64,000 nucleotides of DNA, from contig NZ_FQWU01000002.1 in assembly GCF_900129765.1 (NCBI RefSeq), positions 1,550,001-1,614,000 of the forward strand, in the 5' to 3' direction. The position numbers were made by a program, and so were the translations under genes. Positions 30,331-39,520 of the stretch are shown here, in pieces. Source of the DNA: Massilia sp. CF038. GTDB lineage: Bacteria > Pseudomonadota > Gammaproteobacteria > Burkholderiales > Burkholderiaceae_D. The notes under the pieces are model-generated. The model was not told the origin of the DNA and made no database searches. It saw only the letters and a program-made list of their open reading frames with translations. How positions within the stretch are numbered: the stretch's first letter is position 1; each line of letters opens with the position of its first letter.

Positions 30331-30525
30331 ATGCGCCTGCTTATCGCCCTGATCTTCCCCTGGCTTACCTTCTTCACCATCGGCCGTCCGCTGTCCGGCA
30401 TCCTCTGCCTGGTTCTGCAAATTACCATTATTGGCTGGCTGCCCGCCACGATCTGGGCGGTATATGCGCTGAGCCAGTACAAAACCGACCAGAAAATCGC
30501 CAACGCGATGCGCCAGCGCGGCTAG
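30331..30525 (+). CDS. YqaE/Pmp3 family small membrane protein
   Basis: A 64-residue protein with two membrane helices (LLIALIFPWLTFFTIG and ILCLVLQITIIGWLPATIWAVY). The central segment G-W-L-P followed by an aromatic-rich turn is the mark of the YqaE/Pmp3 family of small membrane proteins, which are linked to membrane potential or salt stress. The start is ATG 30331; a TTG at 30310 extends it without a clear site. A short stem-loop lies 40-55 bases upstream. Confidence 0.75.
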   Translation: MRLLIALIFPWLTFFTIGRPLSGILCLVLQITIIGWLPATIWAVYALSQYKTDQKIANAMRQRG

Positions 30526-30582
30526 TCCGCGTCGCGCCTGGCGACCCACTGAGTCGCGCAAGTTTGCGGTATGCTTGAATCC

Positions 30583-31137
30583 ATGCCGACCCTGACTCCG
30601 ACCACCCTGCACACCCAGCGCCTCGTTTTGCGCTGGATGGACCAATCCGATGCGCCAGCGTTATTCGCGCTATTTTCCGACCCCGCCGTCACGCGCTACT
30701 GGAGCACGCCCGCCTGGACCGACATCGCCCAGTCGCGCGCCTTCATCGACACCACGCTGGCCGAATACGAAGCCGGCACCGGCCTGCGCTTTGCCATCCT
30801 GCTTGCCGAAACGGGTGAAATGATCGGCTCCATCAAGCTGTACGATTTTTACGAATCGAACCGCCGCTGCGACATCGGCTACGCCCTGCTCCAGGCTCAG
30901 TGGGGCAAAGGCCTGGTGGGCGAGGCACTGAGCGCCGTGATCGAGCATGCCTTCAATACCCTCAACATGAACCGGATCGAAGCCGACATCGACCCGCGCA
31001 ACGAAGCTTCGGCCAAAGTTCTGGAACGCATGGCCTTCGTGCGCGAGGGCTATATGCGCGAGCGCTGGATCGTCAATGGCGAAGTGTGCGACACCGCCTT
31101 CTACGGCCTGCTTCGGCGCGACTGGGAAGCACGCTGA
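30583..31137 (+). CDS. GNAT N-acetyltransferase, RimJ/RimL-like
   Basis: A ~184-residue acetyltransferase. It has TQRLVLRWMDQSDAPALFALFSDPAVTRYWSTPAW at the front, a CoA-binding region QAQWGKGLVGEALSAVIEHAF and LNMNRIEADIDPRNEASAKVLERM near the end. This is the RimJ-type branch that acetylates the N-terminus of proteins, or small amines. ATG 30583 is chosen over ATG 30571, which is in frame; neither has a strong ribosome site. The stop overlaps the next start (TGATG), so the nitrilase gene is coupled. Confidence 0.87.
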   Translation: MPTLTPTTLHTQRLVLRWMDQSDAPALFALFSDPAVTRYWSTPAWTDIAQSRAFIDTTLAEYEAGTGLRFAILLAETGEMIGSIKLYDFYESNRRCDIGYALLQAQWGKGLVGEALSAVIEHAFNTLNMNRIEADIDPRNEASAKVLERMAFVREGYMRERWIVNGEVCDTAFYGLLRRDWEAR

Positions 31138-31892
31138 TGGCCGGCTTGCGCATTGCGGCCGCGCAGTCGGCCACCATCCCGGGCGGCATCGCCGCCAACG
31201 TGGCGCACCATGGCATCTTCATCGACGCGGCGGCCAAGGCCGGCGTCAGGCTGCTGGTCTTCCCCGAACTGTCGTTGTGCGGCTACGACCTGCCAGCCCT
31301 TGCCGACGCCGCACTCGCATCCGACGATGTCCGCCTCGAACCGCTGCGCGAACAAGCGCAGGCGAACGGCATGACGATCGTCAGCGGTGCCGCGCTGGCC
31401 AATCGCAATGGCCTGCCCTTCATCGGCGCGCTGGCATTCCAGGCCGACGGCCGCACGATCAGCTACCGTAAACACTTTCTCCATCCCGGCGAAGACCGTT
31501 ATGCAGCACCTGGCAGCGCAATCAGCGGTTTGATAGACGTGCGCGGGGTACCGGTCGCGCTGGCCATCTGCGCCGACACCACCCACCAGGCCCATCCGCA
31601 CGCGGCCGTTCTTGCCGGTGCAACATTGTATGTGGCAGGCTCACTGATCACGCCGGGCGGCTATGTCAAAGACGCAACACAACTCGCCAGCCACGCCAGG
31701 CAATTTAGCGTGGGCATCCTGATGGCCAACCACGCCTTCGAAAGCGGCGGCAATATCAGCGCCGGCCGCAGCGCAGTGTGGATGCCAGATGGACAACTCC
31801 TCGTCGCGGCTGACGGCCAGGGCGAATTACTGGTCATGGCGGACGAAGACAGCGGCGCCGTCCTGCCCGTGACCACCGGATTTTCCCTTTAG
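31137..31892 (+). CDS. Carbon-nitrogen hydrolase (nitrilase superfamily)
   Basis: A 251-residue amidase-fold protein. The catalytic triad is Glu44 (VFPELSLCGY), Lys112 (YRKHFLHPGE) and Cys145 (LAICADTTHQ), all in the expected order and spacing. Members hydrolyse amides or N-carbamoyl compounds. ATG 31137 overlaps the acetyltransferase stop (TGATG); a frame opening at 30900 runs through the acetyltransferase gene and is not used. It is shorter than many family members but complete. Confidence 0.87.
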   Translation: MAGLRIAAAQSATIPGGIAANVAHHGIFIDAAAKAGVRLLVFPELSLCGYDLPALADAALASDDVRLEPLREQAQANGMTIVSGAALANRNGLPFIGALAFQADGRTISYRKHFLHPGEDRYAAPGSAISGLIDVRGVPVALAICADTTHQAHPHAAVLAGATLYVAGSLITPGGYVKDATQLASHARQFSVGILMANHAFESGGNISAGRSAVWMPDGQLLVAADGQGELLVMADEDSGAVLPVTTGFSL

Positions 31893-32005
31893 TCGCGCGT
31901 GGCCACCGAATACCCCCCGAAATATGCATTTCATCGGACCACGATGGCCGCTTGCAGACGCGCTTGCTACAGTGACTCCATCAACACACCGATTGGAGAA
32001 CCAAG

Positions 32006-32287
32006 ATGAACAACGCTACCTTTGATTCCTTTTTCGCAACCCTGGAAGAAATGGGCCGCGCCATCCTGAAGGCTGCCCGCAGCGGCGCCGCTGCCGTGTC
32101 GACCATGTCGTGGCCGGCCATTGCCGTCTGCTGCGTGTTCCTCGCGTTTGCGCTGACGATCATTCCACTGGCCCTGTTCCTGTTCGTGATGTTCATGGTG
32201 ATCAAATTCGTGGTCACCGCGTTCGACAAGCGCGCCGCGCGCGGCCCGGCCACGCCTTACCGTTCGGCCGACGACAAGGGCGAGTAA
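32006..32287 (+). CDS. Small membrane protein before the LytS kinase
   Basis: A 93-residue protein with an amphipathic front and one or two membrane helices (WPAIAVCCVFLAFALTIIPLALFLFVMFMVIKFVV), then a basic tail. The family is not recognised. It lies three bases ahead of the histidine kinase on the same strand, so it is probably cotranscribed and could assist or modulate the sensor. The start is ATG 32006 with TTGGAGAACCAAG upstream. Confidence 0.65.
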   Translation: MNNATFDSFFATLEEMGRAILKAARSGAAAVSTMSWPAIAVCCVFLAFALTIIPLALFLFVMFMVIKFVVTAFDKRAARGPATPYRSADDKGE

Positions 32288-32290
32288 ATC

Positions 32291-33181
32291 ATGGCAGCCA
32301 GTCAGCTCAACAAGATCATGGACTTTCTGCGCGACGCATTTGCGGAAGCCACGACCCTGTGGTGGAGCTTCTTCGACTGGCTCGCCCTGGTGGAATGGCG
32401 CCAGCTCTACATCACCTGGTTCCTGGTGTTCACCGTTGGCGTGATGACCAACGTGCCCGAGCCGGCAGTGTGGTTCGTGCTGATTTCGTTTGGCGTGAAG
32501 GTGCTGGCAGGCGGCAAACGCAAAGCCGAACTGGTGGCCAAGGACATGACGGCGCAGGCCGACGTGGCCACGCTCGAACGGCGCCTGCTGGAAGCGCAAA
32601 TGGCCACGCTGCAGGCGCAGGTCGAGCCGCACTTCCTGTTCAATACACTGGCCCTGATCGGCCAGCTGATTGAAACCGACCCGCCGCAGGCGGCAAAAAT
32701 CCACACCAACCTGATCGAATACCTGCGCGCCACGCTGCCGCAAATGCGATCGAGCGGTGGCGGCACGCTGGGGCGCCAGGTGCAGCTCTCGCGCGCCTAT
32801 TTATCGATCATGCAGGCGCGCATGAAGGAGCGGCTGGAAGTCGGTTTCGACATTCCCGACTACCTGGAACACGCGCCCTTCCCGCCCATGATGCTGCAGA
32901 TTCTGATCGAAAATTCGATCAAGCACGGCCTGGAACCGAAGATCGAAGGCGGCCGCATCGACGTCACAGCGCAACTCATTGGCGGCATCATGCAGGTCGA
33001 TGTGCGCGACAACGGCGTGGGCTTCAACATGCATTCTGACGATGGCGTCGGCCTGGCCAATATTCGCGAACGCCTGCGCCTCTTGTTTGGCAATCGCGCC
33101 GAACTGGTGATCGAGCAGCCACTTGCCGGCGGCGCTCTGGCTTCGATCCGCGTCCCCTATTCAACCCTGGAGAGAAGTTAG
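32291..33181 (+). CDS. LytS-like sensor histidine kinase
   Basis: A 296-residue membrane kinase. Two or so membrane segments lie at residues ~30-80 (WRQLYITWFLVFTVGVMTNVP, WFVLISFGVKVLAG). The phospho-acceptor region is QAQVEPHFLFNTLALIGQLI and the ATP region is LIENSIKHGLEPKI, DVRDNGVGFN and GVGLANIRERLRLLFG. This is the LytS (His_kinase plus HATPase) type. The response regulator starts one base after its stop. The signal sensed is not visible; the short N-terminus has no extracytoplasmic domain. Confidence 0.92.
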   Translation: MAASQLNKIMDFLRDAFAEATTLWWSFFDWLALVEWRQLYITWFLVFTVGVMTNVPEPAVWFVLISFGVKVLAGGKRKAELVAKDMTAQADVATLERRLLEAQMATLQAQVEPHFLFNTLALIGQLIETDPPQAAKIHTNLIEYLRATLPQMRSSGGGTLGRQVQLSRAYLSIMQARMKERLEVGFDIPDYLEHAPFPPMMLQILIENSIKHGLEPKIEGGRIDVTAQLIGGIMQVDVRDNGVGFNMHSDDGVGLANIRERLRLLFGNRAELVIEQPLAGGALASIRVPYSTLERS

Positions 33182-33182
33182 C

Positions 33183-33953
33183 ATGGCCGACAAACCCATC
33201 ACCGCGCTGATTGCCGACGACGAAGCGCCGATGCGCGACCAGTTGCGCGCGCGCCTGAAAGAAGCATGGCCCGAACTGCAGATCGTGGCCGAAGCGGCCA
33301 ACGGTGTCGACGCGGTCGCACAGGCCAAGGCGCACCAGCCCGACATCGTCTTCCTCGATATCCGCATGCCCGGGCAAAGCGGCATCGAGGCGGCGCGCCA
33401 TTTGTACAGCACGTGCCGCATCGTGTTCGTGACTGCCTACGACCAGTACGCGCTGGACGCCTTTGAACAAGGCGCCATCGACTATCTGCTCAAGCCTGTC
33501 AGCGCCGAGCGCCTGCGCCTGACGTGCGAACGGCTGCGCCAGCGCATGCGCAGCGCGCCACAAAACATCGGCGACCAGCTGCAGCAGCTGGCCCGCCTGC
33601 TGGAACAGGGCGGCGAGAAAAAGCCCGACTATTTACGCTGGATCCAGGCCCAGGTGGGCAACAGCCTGCGCATGATCAGCACCAAAGAGGTCCTGTTTTT
33701 CCGTTCCGACGAAAAGTACACGGTGGTGCAGACCGCGCAGGCGGAAATGCTGATCCGTAAAACCCTCAAGGAACTGGCGGATGAACTGGACCCGAAGGAG
33801 TTCTGGCGCATCCACCGTTCCACGCTGGTCCGGGTAGACGCGATTGCCGAAGTCACGCGGGACGAGCGCGGGCGCCAGATGCTCAAGGTGCGCAATTTCC
33901 CAACGGCATTGGAAGTGAGCCGTAACCACGCCCACCTGTTCCAGCAAATGTGA
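33183..33953 (+). CDS. LytTR response regulator
   Basis: A 256-residue regulator. The receiver domain (MADKPITALIADDEAPMRDQ) has the phospho-Asp in DIVFLDIRMPGQSG and the switch Lys in YLLKPVSAE. The C-terminal LytTR DNA-binding domain starts near residue 155 (LFFRSDEKYTVVQTAQ, then FWRIHRSTLVRVDAI). It is the partner of the LytS kinase just upstream. GTTAGCATGG gives the start at 33183; the longer frame from 33123 lies inside the kinase gene. Confidence 0.93.
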   Translation: MADKPITALIADDEAPMRDQLRARLKEAWPELQIVAEAANGVDAVAQAKAHQPDIVFLDIRMPGQSGIEAARHLYSTCRIVFVTAYDQYALDAFEQGAIDYLLKPVSAERLRLTCERLRQRMRSAPQNIGDQLQQLARLLEQGGEKKPDYLRWIQAQVGNSLRMISTKEVLFFRSDEKYTVVQTAQAEMLIRKTLKELADELDPKEFWRIHRSTLVRVDAIAEVTRDERGRQMLKVRNFPTALEVSRNHAHLFQQM

Positions 33954-34017
33954 GCCACTTAAAGGCGGAATCCACTACCATATAGCCTCGTTCCCATCGA
34001 AGAAAAAGGAGCAGGCC

Positions 34018-34404
34018 ATGGCACGTGCAGTCCACTTCGAAATCCACGCTTCCGATCCGCACAAGGCAATTGCCTTTTATTCCGGCCTGTTCGGCTGGAC
34101 CTTCAACAAGTGGGAAGGCGGCGACTACTGGATGATCCACACCGGGCCTGACGACCAGCCCGGCATCAATGGCGGCCTGATGCCGCGCCGCGGTGACGTG
34201 CCGCAAGCAATGGCTGCGGTCAACGCCTTCGTCATCACGGTGGATGTTGACAACATCGATGCCTCGGTCGAGCGTGGCAAGGCAGCCGGCGGCAGCATCG
34301 CTCTGCCTAAAATGCCGGTGCCGGGCATTGGCTGGCTGGCCTACCTCAAAGACCCCGACGGCAATATCTTCGGCATGATGCAAGCCGATACGGCGGCCGC
34401 ATGA
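34018..34404 (+). CDS. VOC family (glyoxalase/bleomycin-resistance fold) protein
   Basis: A 128-residue protein that opens with AVHFEIHASDPHKAIAFYSGLFGWTF, as in VOC proteins that bind a metal through His and Glu. The C-terminal part has WLAYLKDPDGNIFGMMQ, the second half-barrel. It overlaps the next gene by four bases. The substrate is unknown; such proteins act as dioxygenases, isomerases or binding proteins. ATG 34018 follows AAAAAGGAGCAGGCC. Confidence 0.82.
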   Translation: MARAVHFEIHASDPHKAIAFYSGLFGWTFNKWEGGDYWMIHTGPDDQPGINGGLMPRRGDVPQAMAAVNAFVITVDVDNIDASVERGKAAGGSIALPKMPVPGIGWLAYLKDPDGNIFGMMQADTAAA

Positions 34405-34790
34405 GCGCCGACGAAGTGGCGATTCGCCAGTTGATCGAACGCTGGCTGCAAGCCACGCGCGATGGCGATGTCGATGCCGTGCTGGCGCTCATGGCGCCCG
34501 ACGTGGTTTTTCTGGTGGCGGGGCAGCCGCCCATGCAGGGGCGTGACGCGTTCGAACGCAGCTTGCGCAGCGTACTGGCGGCGCACGCGATCGAATCAAC
34601 CAGCACCATTGAAGAAGTCGTCGTCGCTGGCGACCTGGCGTACTGCCGCACGCAGCTGGCGGTGACCATCATTTCGAAGCATGGACAATTGCCCCTGCAG
34701 CGCACCGGCCACACACTGTCGATCCTGCGCACGCAAGACGGCGTATGGCGCCTGACGCGCGATGCGAATCTGCTAGGTAGCCCGGCCTGA
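34401..34790 (+). CDS. SgcJ/EcaC-like NTF2-fold protein
   Basis: A 129-residue protein of the SnoaL/NTF2 type with EVAIRQLIERWLQATRDGDVDAVLALMAPDVVFLVAGQPP at the front, the usual 'DxDxxLALxAPDVVF' pattern of SgcJ/EcaC oxidoreductase-like proteins. It overlaps the VOC gene by ATGA. No catalytic role can be assigned. After it lies a dispersed repeat. Confidence 0.8.
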   Translation: MSADEVAIRQLIERWLQATRDGDVDAVLALMAPDVVFLVAGQPPMQGRDAFERSLRSVLAAHAIESTSTIEEVVVAGDLAYCRTQLAVTIISKHGQLPLQRTGHTLSILRTQDGVWRLTRDANLLGSPA

Positions 34791-34812
34791 TTGCCAGCGC
34801 TTGCGCACCACC

Positions 34813-34914
34813 ACATCGTCCTCGCGAAGGCGGCGGTGCGACGCCTCGCGACCTATTCCACTGCGCCGAAGTCGTTCAGCATGGTATGGGTCCCCGCCTT
34901 CGCGAGGACGATGT
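34813..34914. repeat. Dispersed inverted repeat, 34.8-kb copy
   Basis: Arms ACATCGTCCTCGCGAAGGCGG and CCGCCTTCGCGAGGACGATGT enclose about 60 bases, including GTCGTTCAGCATGGTATGGG, which is close to the matching part of the 48.2-kb copy. The right arm ends one base into the SDR stop codon, so insertion or growth reached the gene's end without breaking it. Confidence 0.85.
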
Positions 34915-35663
34915 TAGACGGTCGCCATGCCGCCATCGAACAATAAATTCTCCCCCATCATGTACAACGAATCATCGCTTGCCATGAACAAGACGGCCCT
35001 GGCCACTTCCTCAGCCTGACCAAAGCGCCCTGCCGGCACCTTGGCCATCAGCTGCCCCGCCCATTCCTGCACCGCCTGCGCGGGCAACCCCAGCTTGCCG
35101 TAAATCGGTGTATCAATCAAACCAGGACTGATCGCATTCACCCGCACACCGCGCGGCGCCAGTTCTGCCGACAGCGTACGCGCCAGCGAACGCACCGCCG
35201 CCTTGGTCGCCGCGTACACGCTCATGCCAGCCACACCCTGATCGATCATCGTCGTTGAAGTTAGCACCACCGAGGCCGGGTTGTTCAACAGCGGCAGCGC
35301 CGCCTGAATCGTATAAACCACCCCCTTGAAGTTGACATCAAACTGGCGTTCGATATGGCCGTCATCCACATCCGAGAACGGCATGGGCTGGGCAATCCCC
35401 GCATTGGCAAAGACCACATCAAGCGTGCCGAATTCGGCCTTCAGACGGGCAGCCACGCCCTCCATTGCCGTCTTCGACGCCACGTCGGCGCACAACGCAA
35501 TCGCTCCCGCGCCCAGCATGTGAGCGGCACTGGCCACGCGCTCAGGATCAACGCCAACAATCGCCACACGCGCCCCCTCCTGCAAAAAGAGCCTAGCCGT
35601 AGCCAACCCAATACCAGTCGTCCCACCCGTGATCAATGCGGTCTTGCCCGTCAATCTACCCAT
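34914..35663 (-). CDS. SDR family oxidoreductase
   Basis: A 249-residue short-chain dehydrogenase. NAD(P) motif TGGTTGIGLATA is near residue 12, NAG at ~88 (FANAGIAQP) and the catalytic Ser, Tyr and Lys in TSTTMIDQGVAGMSVYAATKAAV. The start is ATG 35663 with AAGGAGAACACGC before it; the frame extends further upstream without support. It is divergent from a TetR gene across 126 bases, which hold a candidate operator, so it is probably induced by the TetR ligand. The substrate is unknown. Confidence 0.9.
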   Translation of the reverse strand: MGRLTGKTALITGGTTGIGLATARLFLQEGARVAIVGVDPERVASAAHMLGAGAIALCADVASKTAMEGVAARLKAEFGTLDVVFANAGIAQPMPFSDVDDGHIERQFDVNFKGVVYTIQAALPLLNNPASVVLTSTTMIDQGVAGMSVYAATKAAVRSLARTLSAELAPRGVRVNAISPGLIDTPIYGKLGLPAQAVQEWAGQLMAKVPAGRFGQAEEVARAVLFMASDDSLYMMGENLLFDGGMATV

Positions 35664-35723
35664 GCGTGTTCTCCTTGATGGCCGCCGCAGGCGGCATGTG
35701 ATTAAATTCGGCATGTATTTATG

Positions 35724-35746
35724 TACCGATAGGTATTTAATATACC
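35724..35746. promoter_or_regulatory. Candidate TetR operator between SDR and TetR genes
   Basis: Two overlapping dyads: TACC-GATA-GGTA (35724-35735) and GGTAT-TTAAT-ATACC (35732-35746). It is centred in the divergent intergenic region, as is typical for TetR control of an adjacent SDR. Binding is inferred. Confidence 0.5.
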
Positions 35747-35789
35747 GGGTAGTATAGTAATGGTCAAATAAAATGATTCTGGAGACGGC

Positions 35790-36431
35790 ATGACGCGCGA
35801 ACGGGGACGGCCACGCACATTTGACATCGACGAAGCGCTCGACCGCGCGGTGGACGTCTTCTGGAAGCACGGTTTTCAGGACGCTTCCATGCACGAACTC
35901 ACGGAAGCGATGGGCTTGAGCAAACCCAGTTTGTATGCGGCCTTTGGCGACAAGGAAGCGCTGTATCTCAAAACGCTTGAGCGTTATCTACAGCGGCTGG
36001 TAGAGCGCCATGCGGCGGCGCTCACGGAACAGGCGGATGGACGGCAGGCAGTGCATGCCTTCCTGCGTTCACTGGCGCGCATGCTGGTCGACCCGATGCT
36101 GCCCGGCGGCTGCTTCATCATCAACGGCACGGCCGATTTCGGTGGATCGACCATTCCGGCATCCGTGGAAATGGCCCTGCGCACGGCGTTGGGATGCAGC
36201 GAAGCGATGATATTGGCGCGGCTGGAGCGTGCGCAGCGCGATGGGGATATGCCGGCAGCCGCAGAGCCGGCCGCATTGGCCGCGCTGTTTGGCTCTCTGA
36301 TCGCGGGCCTCGGCGTGCTGGCCAAGAGCGGCGCGAGTGAGGCCAAGCTGAATACGGTGATTGACACCGCAATGACCGTCTGGCCGCAAGCACCGCGCGC
36401 CAACACCAAGCGCCAGCTCAGCGCCGCCTGA
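35790..36431 (+). CDS. TetR family regulator
   Basis: A 213-residue regulator. The helix-turn-helix is at ~10-55 (TFDIDEALDRAVDVFWKHGFQDASMHELTEAMGLSK, then PSLYAAFGDKEALY). The C-terminal part belongs to the TetR_C_16-like type common in repressors of oxidoreductase genes. It is divergent from the SDR gene and probably represses it. ATG 35790 follows CTGGAGACGGC. It is convergent with the deaminase gene, with stops touching. Confidence 0.9.
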   Translation: MTRERGRPRTFDIDEALDRAVDVFWKHGFQDASMHELTEAMGLSKPSLYAAFGDKEALYLKTLERYLQRLVERHAAALTEQADGRQAVHAFLRSLARMLVDPMLPGGCFIINGTADFGGSTIPASVEMALRTALGCSEAMILARLERAQRDGDMPAAAEPAALAALFGSLIAGLGVLAKSGASEAKLNTVIDTAMTVWPQAPRANTKRQLSAA

Positions 36432-37649
<1,218 letters not shown>

Positions 37650-38054
37650 TTACTTCTTCAGGTCCCAGCCGCCGAATGCATTTGGCAGCTGCCCAGCAGC
37701 GGTAGTCTCAAGGATGTCGCCATTGAGGTTGGTCAGCACTACGGGCAGGTCGTTCCCGCCCAGTTCCAGGATCACCTGGCGGCACGCGCCGCAGGGTGCG
37801 ATCGGGCCGTCGGTGGCGCCGATGACAGCCAGAGCGCTGAAGTCGCCCGGCTTGTAGCCATGCGCAATGGCGCTGAAAAACGCCGTCCGTTCGGCACAGT
37901 TGCACAAACCGTAGGACGCGTTCTCCACGTTACAGCCGCGGAACACACGGCCATCCTTGCATTCAAGCGCAGCGCCAACCTGGAAGTTTGAATACGGCGT
38001 GTAAGCCAGCGCGCGTGCGGCGGTGGCTTCGGAAATGAGCTTTTCGTATTTCAT
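37650..38054 (-). CDS. cdd: Cytidine deaminase
   Basis: A 134-residue homotetrameric-type enzyme with zinc ligands Cys53 (NCAERTAFF, with the catalytic Glu55), Cys88 and Cys91 (APCGACRQV). It converts cytidine and deoxycytidine to uridine and deoxyuridine. The start is ATG 38054; the TTG at 38069 overlaps the deoA stop and would add five residues. It lies between deoA and the larger deaminase gene. Confidence 0.95.
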   Translation of the reverse strand: MKYEKLISEATAARALAYTPYSNFQVGAALECKDGRVFRGCNVENASYGLCNCAERTAFFSAIAHGYKPGDFSALAVIGATDGPIAPCGACRQVILELGGNDLPVVLTNLNGDILETTAAGQLPNAFGGWDLKK

Positions 38055-38065
38055 GTCGGTTTCGC

Positions 38066-39388
38066 TCAAGGACGGATGGTGCGATAGATGATGGGATTGG
38101 CGGCCGGTTTGGCAGCGCCGATCTGGTACGCGGCCTGCACTTCACGCACTGCCTGCTCGGCAGCTGCTTGGGTGCGCGCGTGGACCATGGCCAGCGGCTG
38201 TCCGACGGCGATGGTGTCGCCCAGCTCGACCAGTCCGGTCAGACCGACCGCGAAATCGATTGCGTCTTCCGGACGGCGGCGTCCACCACCCAGGCTGACC
38301 ACGGCCAGGCCCAGGCCACGGCAATCGGTGGCGGTGGCAAAGCCGGCTTGCAGTGCCGGTACCGGCACGATGATCGGCGCTTTTTCCAGATACGCGTCGG
38401 GACGCTCCAGCAAGTCGGCTGGTCCGCCCAACGCCGCGACCATGCGCGAGAAGCGCTCTGCCGCTTCGCCCGAATCCAGGCCTGCTTGCAGCTTGGCGCG
38501 TGCGTCGGTTTCGTTGGTGGCCAGGCCGCCGAGGATCAGCATTTCTGCGCACAGCGCCATGGTCACTTCGTGCAGGCGCGCCGGGCGCGAGCGGCCGGTC
38601 AGGTAATCCATCGCCAGGCGCACTTCCAGCGCGTTACCTGCCACGGGGCCGAGCGACTCGTTCATTTCGGTCAGCAGTGCTGAAGTTCTGGTGCCTGCGC
38701 CGTTACCGACGGCGACAATGCTCTCTGCCAGTTCCACCGACTTGTCGTAGGTTGGCATGAAGGCGCCGGTGCCGACCTTGACGTCCATGACCAGCGCGTC
38801 CAGGCCTGCCGACAGCTTTTTGGAAAGGATCGAACCGGTGATCATGGCGACCGATTCCACGGTCGCCGTGGTATCGCGAATGCTGTAGAAGCGTTTGTCC
38901 GACGGCGCCAGCTGGGCGGTCTGGCCGATGATGGCCACGCCCACGTCCTTGACCACCTTGCGGAACAGCTCAGGGTCCGGCACGGTGCAGTAGCCGGGAA
39001 TCGAATCGAATTTGTCGAGCGTGCCGCCGGTGTGGCCCAGGCCGCGGCCCGAGATCATTGGCACGAAACCGCCGCAGGCAGCAATCATCGGTCCGAGCAT
39101 GAGCGAGACAACGTCGCCCACGCCGCCGGTGGAGTGCTTGTCGACCACCGGACCTGGCAGGTTCAGCGAACGCCATTCCATGACCTGGCCCGAATCGCGC
39201 ATGGCCAGGGTGAAGGCGACGCGTTCATCCATGTTCATGTCGTTGAAGAAGACCGCCATCGCCAGCGCTGCGATCTGACCTTCGGTGACACTGCCATCGG
39301 TAATGCCGCGCACGAAAAACTGAATTTCTTCAGCACTGAGGGCACCGCCATCACGCTTTTTGCGGACGATTTCTTGGTTCAAAAACAT
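38066..39388 (-). CDS. deoA: Thymidine phosphorylase
   Basis: A 440-residue enzyme with the full family pattern: [21 protein letters not shown] at the front, [19 protein letters not shown] and [14 protein letters not shown] around residues 85-125, and [15 protein letters not shown]. It phosphorolyses thymidine to thymine and 2-deoxyribose 1-phosphate. The product enters deoB and deoC steps encoded upstream in the same operon. A dispersed repeat (39415-39500) separates it from the ALDH16 gene. Confidence 0.97.
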   Translation of the reverse strand: MFLNQEIVRKKRDGGALSAEEIQFFVRGITDGSVTEGQIAALAMAVFFNDMNMDERVAFTLAMRDSGQVMEWRSLNLPGPVVDKHSTGGVGDVVSLMLGPMIAACGGFVPMISGRGLGHTGGTLDKFDSIPGYCTVPDPELFRKVVKDVGVAIIGQTAQLAPSDKRFYSIRDTTATVESVAMITGSILSKKLSAGLDALVMDVKVGTGAFMPTYDKSVELAESIVAVGNGAGTRTSALLTEMNESLGPVAGNALEVRLAMDYLTGRSRPARLHEVTMALCAEMLILGGLATNETDARAKLQAGLDSGEAAERFSRMVAALGGPADLLERPDAYLEKAPIIVPVPALQAGFATATDCRGLGLAVVSLGGGRRRPEDAIDFAVGLTGLVELGDTIAVGQPLAMVHARTQAAAEQAVREVQAAYQIGAAKPAANPIIYRTIRP

Positions 39389-39414
39389 GGTAACTCCATA
39401 AATTCAAAAAAGTC

Positions 39415-39500
39415 ACATCGCCCTCGCGAAGGCGGGGGCCTATAGCACTTGTCCGAATTCGGTAAGGTGGTATAGGCCCCCGCCTCCGCGAGGGCGATGT
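39415..39500. repeat. Dispersed inverted repeat, 39.4-kb copy
   Basis: Arms ACATCGCCCTCGCGAAGG and CCTCCGCGAGGGCGATGT extend inwards with GGGGGCCTATA / TATAGGCCCCC. The unit is 86 bases long, the same length as the first two of the three 15-kb copies. It lies inside the deo operon between the aldehyde dehydrogenase and deoA and may form a transcript hairpin. Confidence 0.9.
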
Positions 39501-39520
39501 ACGGCTACTCTAGATGTGCG

